A DNA stretch of 61,032 nt from CAZQXD01 sp964597315 (GTDB lineage: Bacteria > Pseudomonadota > Gammaproteobacteria > Competibacterales > Competibacteraceae): positions 1-61,032 of the forward strand of contig CAZQXD010000022.1 in assembly GCA_964597315.1 (NCBI GenBank), given 5' to 3'. Below the pieces are notes generated by a model. That model saw only the letters and a list, made by a program, of their open reading frames with translations, was not told the DNA's origin and did no database searches. Position 1 is the first letter of the stretch. The number at the start of each line of letters is the position of its first letter. Positions 32,800 through 42,047 of this stretch are shown piece by piece. Made by a program: the position numbers and the translations under genes.

Positions 32800-35487
32800 T
32801 CAAGGCCGGTTGGCGGGGGGCGCGCTGCCGGCTTCCAGGACCTTGTACACCGTGCCGCTGGCCAGTAGGGCGGCGAACTCCTCGGCGGGCACTGGGGGAC
32901 TGAATAAATAGCCCTGCATCTCGTCGCAGCCATGCAGCGCCAAAAAGCTGTGCTGGGCCGAGGTTTCCACCCCCTCGGCCACCACGCTGAGCTGAAGATT
33001 ATGGCCCATGGCGATGATGGCCCGAGTAATGGCCTCATCATGGCTGTCCATGGGGATATCCCGCACAAATGACCGGTCGATCTTCAGCCGGTCCACGGCA
33101 AACCGCTTGAGATAACTCATGGATGAGTAGCCGGTGCCAAAATCGTCGATGGCCAGGCTGACCCCCAGGGACTTGAGGGCCTGAAGATTGGTCATGGCTT
33201 TTTGGGTATGGGCCATCATGGAGCTTTCGGTGATTTCCAGTTCCAAAAACTGGGGCGCAAGGCCAGTACTTTTCAGGGCCTGGCTTACTGTATCGACGAT
33301 ATCGTCCCGCAGGATCTGCCGCCCGGATAGATTCACGGATATCCGCACCGGCGGCAGCCCCTGATCCTGCCAGGATTTGGCTTGCGCGCAGGCGGCGTTC
33401 AGCACCCAGCGGCCAATGGCCACGATCATCCCCGTCTCCTCGGCCAGGGGAATAAATCGCGAGGGCTGCACCAGACCCAGCTCCGAATGGCGCCAGCGCA
33501 CCAGGGCCTCGCCGCCGACGATACGGGCATCGTTAAACTCGTCCAGGGACAATTGCAACTGGTAGTACAACACCAGTTCATCCCGCTCCAGGGCATAGCG
33601 TAGATGGTTTTCGAGAGTGAAACGCTCGATGGCCTGCTCGGTCAGCTCCCGGGTATAAAACGCATAATGATTGCGACCCAGTTCCTTGGCCTGGTACATG
33701 GCGGTCTCGGCGTTACGCAACAGATCCTGGGCGGCATTCCCATCATCCGGGTACAGGCCGATCCCCACGCTGGCGGTGATAAACGCCCCGCCCTTATCCA
33801 GTTCGAATGGCCGGGCGAACTCAGTATGAATTTTCTGGGCCACTAGCGCGGCATCCCTGGGGCGGGAGAGGTTTTCCAGCACCACGGCGAATTCGTCCCC
33901 ACCCAGCCGAGCCACCGTATCCTGCTGGCGCAGCGCCCGAGACAACCGCCGGGCGGCGGCCCTGAGTAGTTTGTCCCCCATTGCGTGGCCAAGGGTGTCG
34001 TTGACGTTCTTGAACTGGTCGAGGTCCAAGAACAGCACCCCCAAGTGTCCACCGCTCCGCTGGCACTGGGTGATGGCATGGCGCAGCCGGGCTTCGAACA
34101 ACAACCGGTTGGGCAGGTTGGTGAGCGGGTCGAAATGCACCAACTGGTCGAGCAGGCGCTGAGATTCCTTGATTTGGGACAGGTCCGAGAACACCGCCAC
34201 GTAGTTGACAATCTCCCCCTTGTCCCGCACCACGCTGATGGTCAGCCATTGAGGATACACCTCGCCGTTCTTGCGGCGATTCCATACCTCCCCCTGCCAA
34301 CGGCCAACGGTTTCTAGAGCCGACCATAGGGTGATGTAAAACTGCTGTTCGTGGCGGCCGGATTGCAGAAACCGGGGATTGCGTCCCAAGACTTCCGCCT
34401 CGGTGTATCCGGTAATTTCCACGAAAGCCGGATTGACAGTGACGATATCGCCCTTGGCATCGGTGACGATCACCCCTTCGATGGTGTTGTCGAACACGGT
34501 CGCCGTCTGGCGTAGGCGTTGCTCCATGCGCTGGCGCGCTCCTAGTTCCCGACGCAGATCCCGGGTGCGCAAGGCAACCTGTTGTTTGAGGGTCCAGGAC
34601 CAGGTCAGGGCGCCGACGGTGATCAGGGCCAGGGGAATGAGTATCCAGGCCAGACCCCGCAGCAGATCGGTCGAAGACAGCCGGTTATCACCGAACCCGC
34701 CAAACCATTCGTCAAAAAGGGCATCCAGCCGACCACTGGATTTCAAAAGCTCCAAACCCAGGTTCAGTTCGTCCAGCAAGGCCGTGTTGCCCTTGGTCAC
34801 GGCCAGGGCGTACTCCACGGGCAGCAGCAGGGGACCGGCGCTGGTGAGATTGCTGAGTTGGTAGTCGCTGGTCTGGTGGCGGCCCACGAACTGGGTCACC
34901 ATGGCGTAATCGTGGTGCCCCGAGGCCAATAGCCGCAACACCTGGGGTTCAGACTCTATGGGAATCAGCTCCAGGTCCAGTTCTTGGCTGGCCAGAAAAT
35001 CGTGGGACAAGGCCCCTTGCTGGACGATCACCGAGTGGCCTTTGAGCTCCTCCAGGGAGTCCACGGAGGGGGTGCCTCGCCGGGAGATAAGTTCGTAGTA
35101 CACCAGGGTAAACGGGCGAGTGAAATCCACGGTTTGACTACGAGGCTCGGAACGGTACATGGGCAGGACATGGATACGCCCAGCGTCGATATCCTGCCGC
35201 GCCTTGGCCCAGGCGCTCAGCCGGAACACCGGCTGGAAACCCAGAGTCTCCCCCAAGGCCCGCAGCAAATCCACATTGAACCCCACCGGGTGGCCGGTGG
35301 CGTCCAGTGACTCGTAGGGGGGGAAGGCATGATCGCCGCCCACCACCAAGCGCCGCTGGAGCGGGTGCGGCTCCAACGCATTGTCAGGTAACACATCGGC
35401 CTGAACCGAGGCCGCGACCAGCCCAGTCAACAGCGCCCCCAACGCCCAGGCTTTCCCTCGCCTGCCAACAGTTCGTTGACGTTCCAT
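32800..35487 (-). CDS. Periplasmic-sensor PAS-GGDEF-EAL signalling protein
   Basis: The 895-residue protein has a signal peptide, a periplasmic amino-acid-binding-like SBP_bac_3 domain (about 40-265), a membrane helix (about 280-300), a PAS domain (about 330-445), GGDEF (about 455-620) and EAL (about 630-880). Active-site motifs are intact: RLGGDEF for cyclic-di-GMP synthesis, and EALVRW, ISVNLS and DDFGTGYSS for hydrolysis. It could therefore make or degrade c-di-GMP in response to a periplasmic ligand. The ATG at 35487 begins MERQRTVGRRGK; upstream ATG 35514 is less likely. The gene stands alone. Confidence 0.94.
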   Translation of the reverse strand: MERQRTVGRRGKAWALGALLTGLVAASVQADVLPDNALEPHPLQRRLVVGGDHAFPPYESLDATGHPVGFNVDLLRALGETLGFQPVFRLSAWAKARQDIDAGRIHVLPMYRSEPRSQTVDFTRPFTLVYYELISRRGTPSVDSLEELKGHSVIVQQGALSHDFLASQELDLELIPIESEPQVLRLLASGHHDYAMVTQFVGRHQTSDYQLSNLTSAGPLLLPVEYALAVTKGNTALLDELNLGLELLKSSGRLDALFDEWFGGFGDNRLSSTDLLRGLAWILIPLALITVGALTWSWTLKQQVALRTRDLRRELGARQRMEQRLRQTATVFDNTIEGVIVTDAKGDIVTVNPAFVEITGYTEAEVLGRNPRFLQSGRHEQQFYITLWSALETVGRWQGEVWNRRKNGEVYPQWLTISVVRDKGEIVNYVAVFSDLSQIKESQRLLDQLVHFDPLTNLPNRLLFEARLRHAITQCQRSGGHLGVLFLDLDQFKNVNDTLGHAMGDKLLRAAARRLSRALRQQDTVARLGGDEFAVVLENLSRPRDAALVAQKIHTEFARPFELDKGGAFITASVGIGLYPDDGNAAQDLLRNAETAMYQAKELGRNHYAFYTRELTEQAIERFTLENHLRYALERDELVLYYQLQLSLDEFNDARIVGGEALVRWRHSELGLVQPSRFIPLAEETGMIVAIGRWVLNAACAQAKSWQDQGLPPVRISVNLSGRQILRDDIVDTVSQALKSTGLAPQFLELEITESSMMAHTQKAMTNLQALKSLGVSLAIDDFGTGYSSMSYLKRFAVDRLKIDRSFVRDIPMDSHDEAITRAIIAMGHNLQLSVVAEGVETSAQHSFLALHGCDEMQGYLFSPPVPAEEFAALLASGTVYKVLEAGSAPPANRP

Positions 35488-35759
35488 TGTTATAATTATT
35501 CCCGTGATAGCCACAACTTAGCTGTGGAGTACGTCGCCGCCCACGCAACGATCAGCCCGGGACTCATTGTAGGCCCAGAAACGGCGTGGCGTCATCACTT
35601 GTAACCCCCCCATTCCCCCAAGAGGGCGATTATGACCGCCAACCGTGGATAGGCGCGCCATGGGCCTGAACCGCCACCCCGAGGGGCTAAACCACTTGTC
35701 GTGATTTACCTCGCCTCCGACGCCCGGCGCACAATAGAGCGCATGGCTCCCGCTTGCCA

Positions 35760-36641
35760 TTAATAACCATAGGACGAGGCTGGTTCGGCGCTGAGCCATG
35801 CCACCGCCAGGGCGAGCATAGCCGGTACCGCCGCCGCCAACCCAAGGATCAAGGGGACCAGGCGTGGGCCAACCCCGCCCCGCCCTTGCAGCCATGAGCC
35901 GGTCAGGACCACGGCCACGGGCGCCAACACCAGCAGGGCCAAGGCCGGGTGGCTGAGCTGGGGAGTGTACAGCCCCAACACCCCGCTCAGGGCCACCAGG
36001 GCGCCTCCGCCCACGAGCAGCAAGGTGGTCCCGAAGCCACCCTCCCCTCGCCCCGTCAGCAGGCCCAGATAGAGCCAAGCGGCCGCAGCCCCGACCGCCG
36101 CCGCCAGCGCCCCGCCGAGTTGGGCCAGGGAAACGGACGACCCCAGGAGGGCCACGCCGCTAGTGGCGGCGCCGGACACGACCAAGGAGGCGCAAGCCGC
36201 CAGAGGGCCGTATCGCTCCCCGGCGATCTCCACAGCCCCCAGAAACACCATGCCGCCCACCGCCAACAGCGCCAGACTGAGCAATAGCCCGGCCTCGGGA
36301 CCAGTCCCCAACTGCCGCCAGGCAAACCAGACCAGACACCCACAAGGAAAGAGGACCAACGCCGCCCAGCGCCACCGCCGCCCGGCCCCGGCCAGGTCCA
36401 GGACCAACCCCGCCAACCCCCCGAAGGCCACCAGCCAAAACAGTTTTTGCTTGGAGGCCGGTGGTGGAAACGGCGGCAACCCCTCCATGAGAACATAAGC
36501 TGTCAGAAACCCCGCAGCCACGCCCAGCCCCAAACACAGGGCCAGGCTTGAAAGGACCAGCCGCGACAACGCCGCCACCACCAAACATAACAGCAAGGGC
36601 GCCACCGCCGCCTGGAACAAGGGATTTTGAAGTAACTCCAC
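35760..36641 (-). CDS. Polytopic membrane protein of unknown function
   Basis: The 293-residue sequence is almost entirely hydrophobic, with about eight to ten predicted helices rich in Leu, Ala and Gly, and no recognised motif. A cytoplasmic loop with PPFPPPASKQK follows the second helix. GTG at 36641 (VELLQNPLFQAAV) has AGGTG six bases upstream and is preferred over an ATG at 36698. Open frames on the opposite strand are shadows. Function cannot be assigned. Confidence 0.6.
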   Translation of the reverse strand: MELLQNPLFQAAVAPLLLCLVVAALSRLVLSSLALCLGLGVAAGFLTAYVLMEGLPPFPPPASKQKLFWLVAFGGLAGLVLDLAGAGRRWRWAALVLFPCGCLVWFAWRQLGTGPEAGLLLSLALLAVGGMVFLGAVEIAGERYGPLAACASLVVSGAATSGVALLGSSVSLAQLGGALAAAVGAAAAWLYLGLLTGRGEGGFGTTLLLVGGGALVALSGVLGLYTPQLSHPALALLVLAPVAVVLTGSWLQGRGGVGPRLVPLILGLAAAVPAMLALAVAWLSAEPASSYGY

Positions 36642-36891
36642 CAGATCACCTGCTGGGGCAACACCCCGAATCGGGCTTACAAAAAAATAGCATATCAACA
36701 GCCGTCACGCGCCGCTGCCGAAAGGTCTAGGCTCAGGTGGAGCCAGTTCCATGGCCTATTCAGCATTGTTCGGACCACCAACGCAACCCCTCCAGATCCC
36801 GGGCGCCCCTGAACGGCGCCCTCTGGTATGCTGTTTTACGGCAACGGTCGCAGGGCCGCCCACCTAACGCGGCAAACCGTCCCAATATTCG

Positions 36892-38175
36892 ATGACACTC
36901 TTCAATCCGTTGGTTCTTATGCACTTTAGAATACCTGCTAGTACGGCTCCGGCGGCCCTAAGCTTGCCGTGGAGGCTGAGCTTGGGGTGGCTGTTCTGGT
37001 TGGTCTTCGGCACGGCGGCCTACGCGGAGCCATACAGCCCCCCCCTGCCCTGGCCAGAATCGACCCCGCCCCCGGCCCCATCTCGGGTGTTGCGGGTCGG
37101 CCCCGGCCGCCCCCTGGCGACCCCCGCAGCAGCGGCCCGGCGGGTTCGGGACGGGGACCGAGTGGAGATTGATGCCGGTGATTACTTTGGGGACGTGGCG
37201 GTGTGGCGGGCCGACGGGCTGGTGCTACGAGGGGTAGGCGGCCAGGTCCGACTCCATGCGGCCGGCAACGCCGCCGAGGGCAAAGCCATTTGGGTGATTA
37301 AGGGCGATCGAGTCACGGTGGAGAACGTGGACTTCATGGGCGCCCGGGTTCCGGCGCGCAACGGCGCCGGCATTCGCCACGAGGGTGGTCGGCTGTGGCT
37401 GCGTAACTGTCTGTTCCGGGATAACGAAATGGGCCTGCTCACCGCTAATATCCCGGCCATGGAGGTGCGTATCGACAACTCAGAATTCGCCGCCAATACC
37501 GTGGACTACCGGCGCTATGGCCGACTGGGACATAACATCTACATTGGCCGGATCGCCCGCTTCACCCTCATCAATAGCGCGGTCCACGATGCCGTCACCG
37601 GCCATAACGTCAAGTCCCGGGCCGCCAAGAATTATCTGCTCTACAATCGTATTGGCGATACCCAGGGAGGCTCCAGCTATCTGGTGGACCTGGCCGAAGG
37701 GGGACATGCCTATCTGGTGGGCAATCTGCTGTTTCAGAACACCGCCGCCGAAAACCCGGTGCTGGTGTCTTTCGCCGCCGAGCGCAACCGCGACCGGCGG
37801 GATCAGGCCTTGCACCTCATCAACAATACTCTGAGCAACGGTCTGGGAGAGTCTGGCGTATTCGTGAACAACCACGCCGTAGCTCCAGCCTGGCTGGTGA
37901 ACAATATTCTGGCCGGCGGAGGCGTCCCCATACTGGGGCCAGGCCGCCTCGAAGCCAATCTAACGGCGGTCGATCCGGGCCTGGACGAAGGGTTCCGGCC
38001 CCAGCCCGGCTCCCCGGCCATTGACGCCGGCCTGGAGCCTGGTCATCCGGGCGAGTGGCTGCGGCCAACATTCGAGCCAGGCTATCCGGGCCTGCCGCGA
38101 CCCCGGCCTCGTATCGGCCCCCTGGACACGGGGGCCTTCGAGTTCAGCGGGCCGCCCAGCTCCCCCGATTTTTAG
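36892..38175 (+). CDS. Exported right-handed beta-helix protein
   Basis: After an N-terminal signal segment (LGWLFWLVFGTAAYA, cleavage at about residue 45) the protein has parallel beta-helix repeats: RVTVENVDFMGAR, RLWLRNCLFRDNEMG, FTLINSAVHDAVTGHNVKS, YLVGNLLFQNTA and LHLINNTLSN. It ends with the phrase SPAIDAGLEPG seen in polysaccharide lyase-like and Omp_rpt proteins. It probably binds or cleaves polysaccharide, but no catalytic set is identified. An ATG at 36919 is an alternative start. Its 3' end overlaps the convergent sugar-binding protein gene by 32 bases. Confidence 0.8.
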   Translation: MTLFNPLVLMHFRIPASTAPAALSLPWRLSLGWLFWLVFGTAAYAEPYSPPLPWPESTPPPAPSRVLRVGPGRPLATPAAAARRVRDGDRVEIDAGDYFGDVAVWRADGLVLRGVGGQVRLHAAGNAAEGKAIWVIKGDRVTVENVDFMGARVPARNGAGIRHEGGRLWLRNCLFRDNEMGLLTANIPAMEVRIDNSEFAANTVDYRRYGRLGHNIYIGRIARFTLINSAVHDAVTGHNVKSRAAKNYLLYNRIGDTQGGSSYLVDLAEGGHAYLVGNLLFQNTAAENPVLVSFAAERNRDRRDQALHLINNTLSNGLGESGVFVNNHAVAPAWLVNNILAGGGVPILGPGRLEANLTAVDPGLDEGFRPQPGSPAIDAGLEPGHPGEWLRPTFEPGYPGLPRPRPRIGPLDTGAFEFSGPPSSPDF

Positions 38176-39424
38176 CCAGTTTCAGCTGATCCCGCAGCCG
38201 GGCCAAGCTGTCAGCAGCCGAGTCGTTGCCCTGGAGTACGTCATGCACCGCCTCCCAGAAGTGGGTGGACACCTGCATGTATTGAGCGCCGGTCACCGCC
38301 GCAGGCCGGACGATGGCGCTATCCAGAATCGACCGCAACTTTGCGAAGAAGGGATTGGCTTGGAGTACCTCGTGGTCATCGTAGAGGCTCATGATGGTGG
38401 GTGCGTAGGCGCCATGAATGGCCCGCTGCTTTTGAACCGTCACGCCGGTCAGATAGCGCACCAGATCGGCCGCCACTTCCGGGTGCTTTGAGGTCTTGGC
38501 CACCGCCAGTTGCCAACCGCCCAACACACCGGCGCTGCGTCCCTTGGCGCCGCCCTTGGGCAGGGACGCCACATCCACCTTGCCGCTCAGGGGGCTGTCG
38601 GGGTGGTTGAGGATGCCCCAGGCGTAGGGCCAGTTACGCATAAACACCGCGTCACCGTTCTGGAAAGTAGTCAGGGTATCGGTTTCGTTATAAGACAGCA
38701 CCCGGGGCGGGGCGATGGAGTTGATCCAGCTCGCCGCCCGCGCCACCGCCAGGATGGCATGGGGATTGTCCACGGTGATCTCACCCTGCTCATCGACCAG
38801 TCCACCCCCACCATAGGCACCGATCCATTCCAGCGCGTTGCAGGTCAGGCCCTCGTAGGCATTGCCTTGAAACACCAGCCCCCAAAGCGACTCGGCGCCG
38901 GCCTTGCGTTCCTCGGTCTGGATATAGAGCGCGGTATCGGCCAGCTCCGACCAGTCCTGGGGCGCCGACAGGCCGTATTTCTCCAGCAAGTCCTTGCGAT
39001 AATAGAGCAAACCCACATCGGTGAACCAAGGCATGCCCACCAGTCGCCCGTCCACGGTATTGTTGCGGATGATCTCCGGGTGGTGGTGCTGGATCGCCTC
39101 TTCGGGGATATAGTCTTTGAGATCGATGAAATACCGTCCCAGCAGCCCTGGCCAGATGACATCGATCTGATAGACGTCCACCACATCCCGGCCATCGCCC
39201 AGGTCCACTAGATATTTAAAATAGCGCTGATTGGTTTCCTCGGGGGGATGGGTGATTTTGACGGTATGACCGCTTTCCTGAGACCAGGCTTTGACAGCCT
39301 GCTCGCAAAGCTCCCGCTCCTGGCCCACGGCGCCGCAGGAAATGGCGATCTCGGCGGCCCAGCCCGTGCTGGAGACGCAAAAGGCTGTCGCGGTTAGCAC
39401 CCAGGCCCAGAGTGTATGACGCAT
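38144..39424 (-). CDS. Sugar ABC transporter substrate-binding protein (trehalose/maltose type), orphan
   Basis: The 426-residue protein has a signal peptide ending GWA and the family-1 extracellular binding fold: YFKYLVDLGDGRDVVDVYQIDVIWPGLL, GRLVGMPWFTDVGLLYYRKDLLEKYG, LVFQGNAYEGLTCNALEWIGAYGGG, and FQNGDAVFMRNWPYAW. These match ThuE-like trehalose/maltose-binding proteins. AAGGAG precedes the ATG. No permease or ATPase gene is adjacent, so it either serves a distant transporter or another role. Confidence 0.9.
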   Translation of the reverse strand: MRHTLWAWVLTATAFCVSSTGWAAEIAISCGAVGQERELCEQAVKAWSQESGHTVKITHPPEETNQRYFKYLVDLGDGRDVVDVYQIDVIWPGLLGRYFIDLKDYIPEEAIQHHHPEIIRNNTVDGRLVGMPWFTDVGLLYYRKDLLEKYGLSAPQDWSELADTALYIQTEERKAGAESLWGLVFQGNAYEGLTCNALEWIGAYGGGGLVDEQGEITVDNPHAILAVARAASWINSIAPPRVLSYNETDTLTTFQNGDAVFMRNWPYAWGILNHPDSPLSGKVDVASLPKGGAKGRSAGVLGGWQLAVAKTSKHPEVAADLVRYLTGVTVQKQRAIHGAYAPTIMSLYDDHEVLQANPFFAKLRSILDSAIVRPAAVTGAQYMQVSTHFWEAVHDVLQGNDSAADSLARLRDQLKLAKNRGSWAAR

Positions 39425-39591
39425 GGTTTTACTCCTTCAGAATAAAGTGGATGCCCAGACTTCTGGCTGAATGGGCTAGTCTGGAAACTTGTAATGGCGC
39501 CAGAGGCTCCGCTAGCCAAAGAGTCCGGCGTCGTGGTCGTTCATGCTGCATTTTTAAGAATAGATCGTTTGACAAACCAAACAAGGCCACT

Positions 39592-41109
39592 TTACTGGAA
39601 AGCCACTTCGGCGAAGCTGCGCAGCTTGCGGCTGTGCAGGCGCTCTAGACCGTTTCGGCGTAAAAACTCCATGGCCAGCAGGCCAATCTCCAGATGTTGG
39701 CGGACTTGATTTCGGTAAAAGGTGTCAGCCATGCCCGGCAGCTTGAGTTGGCCATGCAGGGGCTTGTCGGAAACGCACAGCAAGGTTCCGTAGGGCACCC
39801 GAAAGCGAAAGCCGTTGGCGGCGATGGTGGCCGACTCCATGTCCACGGCAATGGCTCGGGACTGGCTGTACCGGCGCATGGGTTCCAGATACTCCCGCAA
39901 CTCCCAGTTGCGGTCGTCCACGGTGGCCACAGTGCCGGTACGCATGACTTTCTTCAGTTCGTAACCGGTCAGCCCCGTGACCTGCCCCACGGCGGACTCC
40001 AGAGCCTGCTGAACTTCCGCCAGTGGCGGCAGGGGCACCCACGAAGGCAGGTCGTCGTCCAGCACATGATCCTGGCGCACGTAACCATGGGCTAAAACGT
40101 AGTCTCCCAGCCGCTGGGTATTGCGCAAGCCCGCACAGTGGCCCAGCATGATCCAAGCATGGGGCCGCATCACGGCGATATGATCGGTGATGGTCTTGGC
40201 GTTGGATGGCCCCACGCCGATATTGATCATGGTGATGCCAGAGCCGTCGAGGCGCTTCAGATGATAGGCGGGCATCTGGGGTAGGCGCTGAACCCGGACA
40301 CCGAAGGGCGGCGCCCCCTCCAGATTACGGTTGGGGGTGACGTAGTCGCCGGGTTCCACGAAGGCGCTGTAGGCCCGGCGCCGCTCGGCTTCCTTTGCAT
40401 CGCTGGTTTCGGCCATTAGCCGCAGGCCGTAGCTCACGAACTCGTCGATATAGAACTGATAGTTGGTGAAAATGACGTAGTTCTGAAAGTGTTCCGCCGA
40501 GGTGGCGGTATAGTGGCGCAGCCGCTGTAGGCTGAAATCCACCCGCGGCCCGGTGAATAGGGCCAGGGGTCGGGGCCGGGCGGGATGGACGCTGTGGGTG
40601 CCGTTGACGATGCTATCGTCCATATAGGCCAGGTCCGGCAGTTGGAACAGATCCACCAGCCGACGCAGATTCTCCGGGTCTAGATCCCCTTCCACATGAG
40701 GGCCTTCGGGGAAAGCGAAATGCAGGGGAATCTGGGTGGAGCATACCCCCACTTCCAGGGGCTGTTGATGGCTTTTCAACAGTTGTTCGAACTGGTGACG
40801 GTAATAGCTCTCGAACAAATCGGGTCGGGTCAGGGTGGTACGGTAGACACCGGGACCGGGCACGAAGCCGTAGGACAGCCGGGTGTCTACCCGAGTGGCC
40901 TTGCCGGTGGACAATTGCACGTAGGGGTAACAAGCTCCTACCCGTTCCTTGAAGCGGACACCCTGGGCGAACTGACCGAAACAGTGGCGCAGCCAGGCGG
41001 TGTTGGTGTCGTAAATCTCCCGCACCCAGGCCAGGGCTTGACCGGCATCAGTGAACGCCCTGGCGTTACCGGGGGGTAGGGGCGGACGGATATCCTCGGG
41101 GGCGGACAT
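39592..41109 (-). CDS. amn: AMP nucleosidase
   Basis: Amn hydrolyses AMP to adenine and ribose 5-phosphate, adjusting purine nucleotide pools. The 505-residue length is close to E. coli Amn (484). The N-terminal AMP-binding region includes LSYGFVPGPGVYRTTLTRPDLFESYY; the C-terminal nucleosidase fold includes MINIGVGPSNAKTITDHIAVMRPHAWIMLGHCAGLR and AVDMESATIAANGFRFRVPYGTLLCVSDKPLHG, with the Glu of DMES as an expected catalytic residue. It is divergent from a TauE-like gene. Confidence 0.95.
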   Translation of the reverse strand: MSAPEDIRPPLPPGNARAFTDAGQALAWVREIYDTNTAWLRHCFGQFAQGVRFKERVGACYPYVQLSTGKATRVDTRLSYGFVPGPGVYRTTLTRPDLFESYYRHQFEQLLKSHQQPLEVGVCSTQIPLHFAFPEGPHVEGDLDPENLRRLVDLFQLPDLAYMDDSIVNGTHSVHPARPRPLALFTGPRVDFSLQRLRHYTATSAEHFQNYVIFTNYQFYIDEFVSYGLRLMAETSDAKEAERRRAYSAFVEPGDYVTPNRNLEGAPPFGVRVQRLPQMPAYHLKRLDGSGITMINIGVGPSNAKTITDHIAVMRPHAWIMLGHCAGLRNTQRLGDYVLAHGYVRQDHVLDDDLPSWVPLPPLAEVQQALESAVGQVTGLTGYELKKVMRTGTVATVDDRNWELREYLEPMRRYSQSRAIAVDMESATIAANGFRFRVPYGTLLCVSDKPLHGQLKLPGMADTFYRNQVRQHLEIGLLAMEFLRRNGLERLHSRKLRSFAEVAFQ

Positions 41110-41186
41110 GAATGGCGGCCTTTACACGGTGTCGCCCACAGCCTAGCCCACCCACCGCAAATAACAATGCCGATAAGGAAACCAGA

Positions 41187-41945
41187 GTGGAATTCAGCAC
41201 CGAACTGCTGTGGGTGGGACTGGCCGCCGTGGCCTTGGGAGGGTTGGTGCATGGCGCCCTGGGGATCGGCTTTCCCATGGTCTCCACGCCCATCATCGCC
41301 CTGGCCACTGATGTGCGCACCGCTATTCTGCTGACCCTGCTGCCCACCATGGCCGTCAATCTGGTGAGCATCTACCGGGGCGGGCGCTGGGGGGAGAGCC
41401 TGGGCCGATACTGGCCGGTGGCGGCTTGGATGCTGGTCGGCAGCGTCCTGGGGACTTGGCTGCTGATGGTCCTGGACCCGGCCCCGTTTCGGCTGCTGCT
41501 GGCCGCGCTGATTCTCTTTTATCTGTATTCCAGCGCCGTGCGGCGGCTCGGGCTGTGGTCCTGGATCGGCCATCACCCCCGCCTGTCGGGAGCCGGTTTC
41601 GGCGCCGTCGCCGGGGTGCTGGGGGGCACGGTGAATGTGGCAGTGCCGGTGCTGATAATCTATTTCACCGAACTGGGGCTTGGCCCCACCGCCTTGGTGC
41701 AGATTCTGAACTTGTGCTTTTTTGGGGGCAAGCTGGCCCAGACGGGCACGTTTGGACTGGGTGGCCAGTTCACGGACTCCATCGCGGCCCTGTCACTGCC
41801 CCTGACAGTCATGGCTGGCCTGACCCTGGCGGTGGGCATTCGGCTGCGGGAACGGGTGGACACGAACACCTACCGACGCTGGCTGCGGCAGCTGCTGCTG
41901 GTGATTGCCGGGGTGTTGGTAGTCCAATATCTAATGGGGTATTGA
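41187..41945 (+). CDS. TauE/SafE-family sulfite/sulfonate exporter-like permease
   Basis: The 252-residue protein has about eight membrane helices with the family's internal duplication, including LVHGALGIGFPMVSTPIIAL and VAGVLGGTVNVAVPVLIIYFTELGLGP. Members are proposed to export sulfite, sulfoacetate or other organosulfur anions. GTG at 41187 (VEFSTELLWVG) has AAGGA seven bases upstream and is preferred to an ATG at 41112. No organosulfur gene is adjacent, so the substrate is open. Confidence 0.88.
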   Translation: MEFSTELLWVGLAAVALGGLVHGALGIGFPMVSTPIIALATDVRTAILLTLLPTMAVNLVSIYRGGRWGESLGRYWPVAAWMLVGSVLGTWLLMVLDPAPFRLLLAALILFYLYSSAVRRLGLWSWIGHHPRLSGAGFGAVAGVLGGTVNVAVPVLIIYFTELGLGPTALVQILNLCFFGGKLAQTGTFGLGGQFTDSIAALSLPLTVMAGLTLAVGIRLRERVDTNTYRRWLRQLLLVIAGVLVVQYLMGY

Positions 41946-42047
41946 AAACCCAGCGTGGGGCGAGCGGCTCCCCACTCGCTCAAGCTGGGTTATACTCCCA
42001 GCTTTTCCACGGCCCCCGCCGCTACAAAACGACCCAACGATCAACCC

